DNA of 5,041 bases from an uncultured Anaerotignum sp. (lineage in GTDB: Bacteria > Bacillota > Clostridia > Lachnospirales > Anaerotignaceae), in assembly GCF_934277605.1 (NCBI RefSeq), contig NZ_CAKQVD010000090.1, forward strand, positions 1-5,041, given 5' to 3'. Position 1 is the first letter of the stretch, and the number at the start of each line of letters is the position of its first letter. Positions 3,627-5,041 of the stretch are shown here, in pieces. The notes beneath the pieces were generated by a model. That model worked only from the letters and a program-made list of their open reading frames with translations. It did no database searches and had not been told where the DNA came from. The position numbers and the translations under genes are program-made.

Positions 3627-4763
3627 TCAACCCTGCACCTGTGCCGCTGTGACATGGTGCGGATTTTCAAAATCATTTAAATGCTGTTGGAGCAGTGTCA
3701 TAACCGAGGCGGCATTGATGTACGCCGAGGACGCAAGCGAACCGCTTTTCACGCCACTGGTAACGGATGCCGCAAGCGTAGGAATGAAATCCCCCAGCTC
3801 CACCTCGTTGTACTGCTCCAGAAGGCAATCCCATTCATACGATATAACCTTCGCCTGCTTCCGAAAGTCCATTTTGGTATTGATAACCGTCACCACATCC
3901 CCCAAAAAGACCTCCTCCAGAACGGCATACTCCCGATATTCCACCGTCTTTTCCAGTGCCACAAAATCCACCTTAATATTGATGCTTGGAATATCGCAGC
4001 CCTCATCCAACAGCTTTTGTGCCTCTGCCTGCACCTCGGAAATGCTCTTGTTTTCCTCTGTCAGCGTGTGAATTTTCGGGTAGATATAATCATTGATATG
4101 GGGGCTTTCGAGCGTTACACTACCGCCCCTCCCGTAGCAGATAATGCGTGTCTTGACCTCCGATTCATCCTCTGTGACCTCAAGCCCGACAAGGTTTTTC
4201 CCATAGCGGATGGAAACACCCCTGTTCTGCCCCAGAGCCGCCCGAAGGGACACCCGAAAGCCATCCCGCAGCAGCTCACCGCCGTAGCCCTTGACAAACG
4301 AGGTTGCTTCGTCATCATCCGATAACAACGCCTGTACGGGATTCATACGCCCCGTATTCATTTTGCCTGTCAGCGAAATATCCGTGTCAAAGGAAAAGGG
4401 CATGGGATACGCAAACGCCGCCTGTATCGCTGTCAGTGCCGCCGTAGCCGTACCACTGTGGTTGATTGGTTCGCATTGGTTGTCCAGTAAATCATAAAAA
4501 ATATGCCGTGCGTTGACCGCAATCTCCTTCATGCTCGGCTTGACGTAATAAATGCGGAACGGCTGCATCCCTCTTGGCGTGGAGGCGTAAATAATTCGCC
4601 CTCGCTCGATGCGTTTCCACTTGCCGCCATCGTCATAGGGGTGCTTCAGCTCCAGCTCATACGCCCCGTTTAATTCCTCCGTCACAATACAAGAGCCGGG
4701 AACCAATGTCCCCAGCCCGATTGTGTCAAATGTCTGCGCCGTTTTTTCGTGAATGGTTACCAA
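3627..4763 (-). CDS. Phage tail endopeptidase-like protein (Prophage_tail family)
   Basis: A 378-residue protein whose N-terminal half (LNGAYELELKHPYD, 31-44; ERGRIIYA, 53-60; FRIYYVKPSMKEI, 69-81; VNARHIFYDLLDN, 83-95) matches the N-terminal region of 'phage minor structural protein'/Prophage_tail proteins. These form the tail tip or baseplate hub in Siphoviridae-type phages and may carry endopeptidase activity. The middle (about 175-330) is beta-rich with GEVT/YGRG-type strands. It ends with HLNDFENPHHVTAAQVQG, the NPHxVT motif commonly found before or within receptor-binding tail domains. Here the protein stops at that motif, which is short for the family. The start is TTG at 4763 with AAGGTGGAG just upstream; the ATG at 4782 is in another frame. 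Visibly GC-richer than the HTH cassette. Confidence 0.85.
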   Translation of the reverse strand: MVTIHEKTAQTFDTIGLGTLVPGSCIVTEELNGAYELELKHPYDDGGKWKRIERGRIIYASTPRGMQPFRIYYVKPSMKEIAVNARHIFYDLLDNQCEPINHSGTATAALTAIQAAFAYPMPFSFDTDISLTGKMNTGRMNPVQALLSDDDEATSFVKGYGGELLRDGFRVSLRAALGQNRGVSIRYGKNLVGLEVTEDESEVKTRIICYGRGGSVTLESPHINDYIYPKIHTLTEENKSISEVQAEAQKLLDEGCDIPSINIKVDFVALEKTVEYREYAVLEEVFLGDVVTVINTKMDFRKQAKVISYEWDCLLEQYNEVELGDFIPTLAASVTSGVKSGSLASSAYINAASVMTLLQQHLNDFENPHHVTAAQVQG

Positions 4764-4782
4764 ATCTCCACCTTCCTTCCAT

Positions 4783-4814
4783 CAAAAAAGCACCCGCTGT
4801 TTTCTGCGAATGCT
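4783..4814 (-). terminator. Terminator-like hairpin directly before the tail gene
   Basis: In minus-strand RNA, AGCAUUCGC pairs with GCGGGUGCU over 9 bp (two U-G wobbles) around an 8-base loop, followed by UUUUUU. The wobbles become mismatches on the plus strand, so it acts on minus-strand transcripts. It ends 20 bases before the tail gene start. Stem sequence and wobble positions closely match the terminator at 327-352. Confidence 0.75.
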
Positions 4815-4851
4815 TTACAAGCTTTTACTTCAATTTTTTATATCCCGAAAG

Positions 4852-4880
4852 TTGACAGAATTCCTTTGCCCTGTTAATAT
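4852..4880 (+). promoter_or_regulatory. Strong sigma-A promoter for a short plus-strand RNA
   Basis: A perfect TTGACA (4852-4857), a 17-base spacer and TAATAT (4875-4880). No plus-strand gene follows before a strong terminator about 60 bases further on, so it makes a short RNA. It opposes the minus-strand gene entering from the right edge. Confidence 0.85.
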
Positions 4881-4886
4881 AATAGA

Positions 4887-4970
4887 AAAAGGATTACCGT
4901 TTTCGCAAAGGCGGTCAGTCCAAAAAAGTTGAGTTAGACCGTCTAACGTTTGTTAGGCGGTCGTTTTTTT
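4887..4970 (+). ncRNA. Short antisense RNA, candidate antitoxin of the membrane peptide at the right edge
   Basis: Predicted from about 4887 (seven bases after the -10) to the T run at 4964-4970, giving roughly 84 bases. It contains no coding frame with a ribosome site. It runs convergent to the minus-strand peptide gene ending at 4972 and would be complementary to that gene's 3' untranslated region. This is the geometry of TxpA/RatA-like type I pairs, in which RNAs overlap at their 3' ends. An upstream AGGCGGTC (4909-4916) can pair with the 5' arm of the terminator, allowing an alternative fold. Confidence 0.6.
4937..4970 (+). terminator. Strong intrinsic terminator between the facing transcripts
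   Basis: GACCGTCTAAC and GTTAGGCGGTC form an 11-bp stem with one T-G wobble around a GTTT loop, then TTTTTTT. The wobble indicates the plus strand as its main direction. In the minus direction 10 of 11 pairs survive, and a T run follows 9 bases later (4927-4922), so it may also end the facing transcript. Confidence 0.92.
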
Positions 4971-4971
4971 A

Positions 4972-5041
4972 TCATTTCTTATGCAGAAAGCATAAGGTGA
5001 TAACTCCAATGATTACTAAGCTATATTGAAATAAATCAGTA
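4972..5041 (-). CDS. C-terminal end of a small hydrophobic peptide, candidate type I (holin-like) toxin; start beyond right edge
   Basis: The minus-strand frame open from the window edge reads TDLFQYSLVIIGVITL and then CFLHKK before a TGA at 4974-4972. This is a single hydrophobic span ending in a basic tail. Putative holin-like toxins of the TxpA/YonT kind in Firmicutes have this exact style: about 25-60 residues, one span, terminal lysines. The opposite strand supplies a promoter and short RNA with a terminator meeting the 3' end of this gene, which supports a type I toxin-antitoxin reading. Only 22 residues are visible, so it could instead be the end of any membrane protein. The Met, ribosome site and promoter should lie just right of 5041; a short total length would confirm the idea. 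Confidence 0.5.
   Translation of the reverse strand, partial: TDLFQYSLVIIGVITLCFLHKK

Noticed and set aside
3681..4325. Long open frame on the plus strand (214 codons)
   Set aside because: It lies wholly opposite the well-supported tail gene, has no ribosome site, and its product looks low in domain logic; it is a mirror of the GC-rich codon pattern.
4991..5029. AAGGTGAT followed by ATG and a six-codon plus-strand frame
   Set aside because: The frame stops at once, and the same bases encode the hydrophobic peptide on the minus strand; the ribosome-site resemblance seems accidental.
1..5041. tRNA, CRISPR array, IS element or attachment site
   Set aside because: No cloverleaf, no spaced repeat array, no transposase or terminal inverted repeats, and no integrase-adjacent duplication were seen on either strand.

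Overview
The window reads as part of a prophage, or a temperate phage, of a low-to-mid GC Gram-positive bacterium, most likely a gut Clostridia/Lachnospiraceae-type host. The evidence is strong Shine-Dalgarno sites of the AAAGGAGG type, sigma-A promoters with 17-base spacers, and protein families typical of Firmicutes phages (Prophage_tail-type endopeptidase, XhlA-like membrane protein, BRO-N/KilA-C antirepressor, small XRE regulators). Phage and taxon assignments come from my knowledge of the families; no search was run.

Layout, right to left along the minus-strand late genes. The extreme right (4852-5041) holds the C-terminal end of a tiny membrane peptide on the minus strand, facing a short plus-strand RNA that has its own promoter and a strong terminator. 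This is a candidate type I toxin/antisense-RNA pair. A minus-strand terminator-like hairpin follows (4783-4814). Next come the tail endopeptidase-like protein (3627-4763, TTG start) and three small membrane proteins in tight succession (XhlA-like 3320-3610, two-span protein 3000-3323, putative holin 2801-3013). The endolysin expected next (M15 peptidase, partial at 1-305) lies about 2.5 kb further on.

Between holin and endolysin sits a self-contained divergent cassette (about 326-2801) that looks AT-richer in its right half. On the plus strand, promoter 1963-1991 drives a small HTH regulator (2015-2230) and a fused HNH-like/HTH protein (2230-2760), ended by a strong terminator (2776-2801). 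On the minus strand, promoter 1884-1912 drives a 37-residue and a 30-residue membrane peptide, neither longer than 40 residues, then a 150-residue protein with HTH-like features and a BRO-N/KilA-C antirepressor, ended by a terminator (327-352) just before the endolysin. The architecture is that of a repressor/antirepressor switch set into a lysis module.

The most interesting points are the two candidate small-membrane-peptide/antisense-RNA arrangements, an apparent 312-base in-frame insertion of an HNH-like domain between imperfect 14-base repeats in a duplicated HTH pair, three copies of an 8-mer spaced exactly 20 bases apart in the divergent control region, and two similar strand-specific hairpins directly before late genes.
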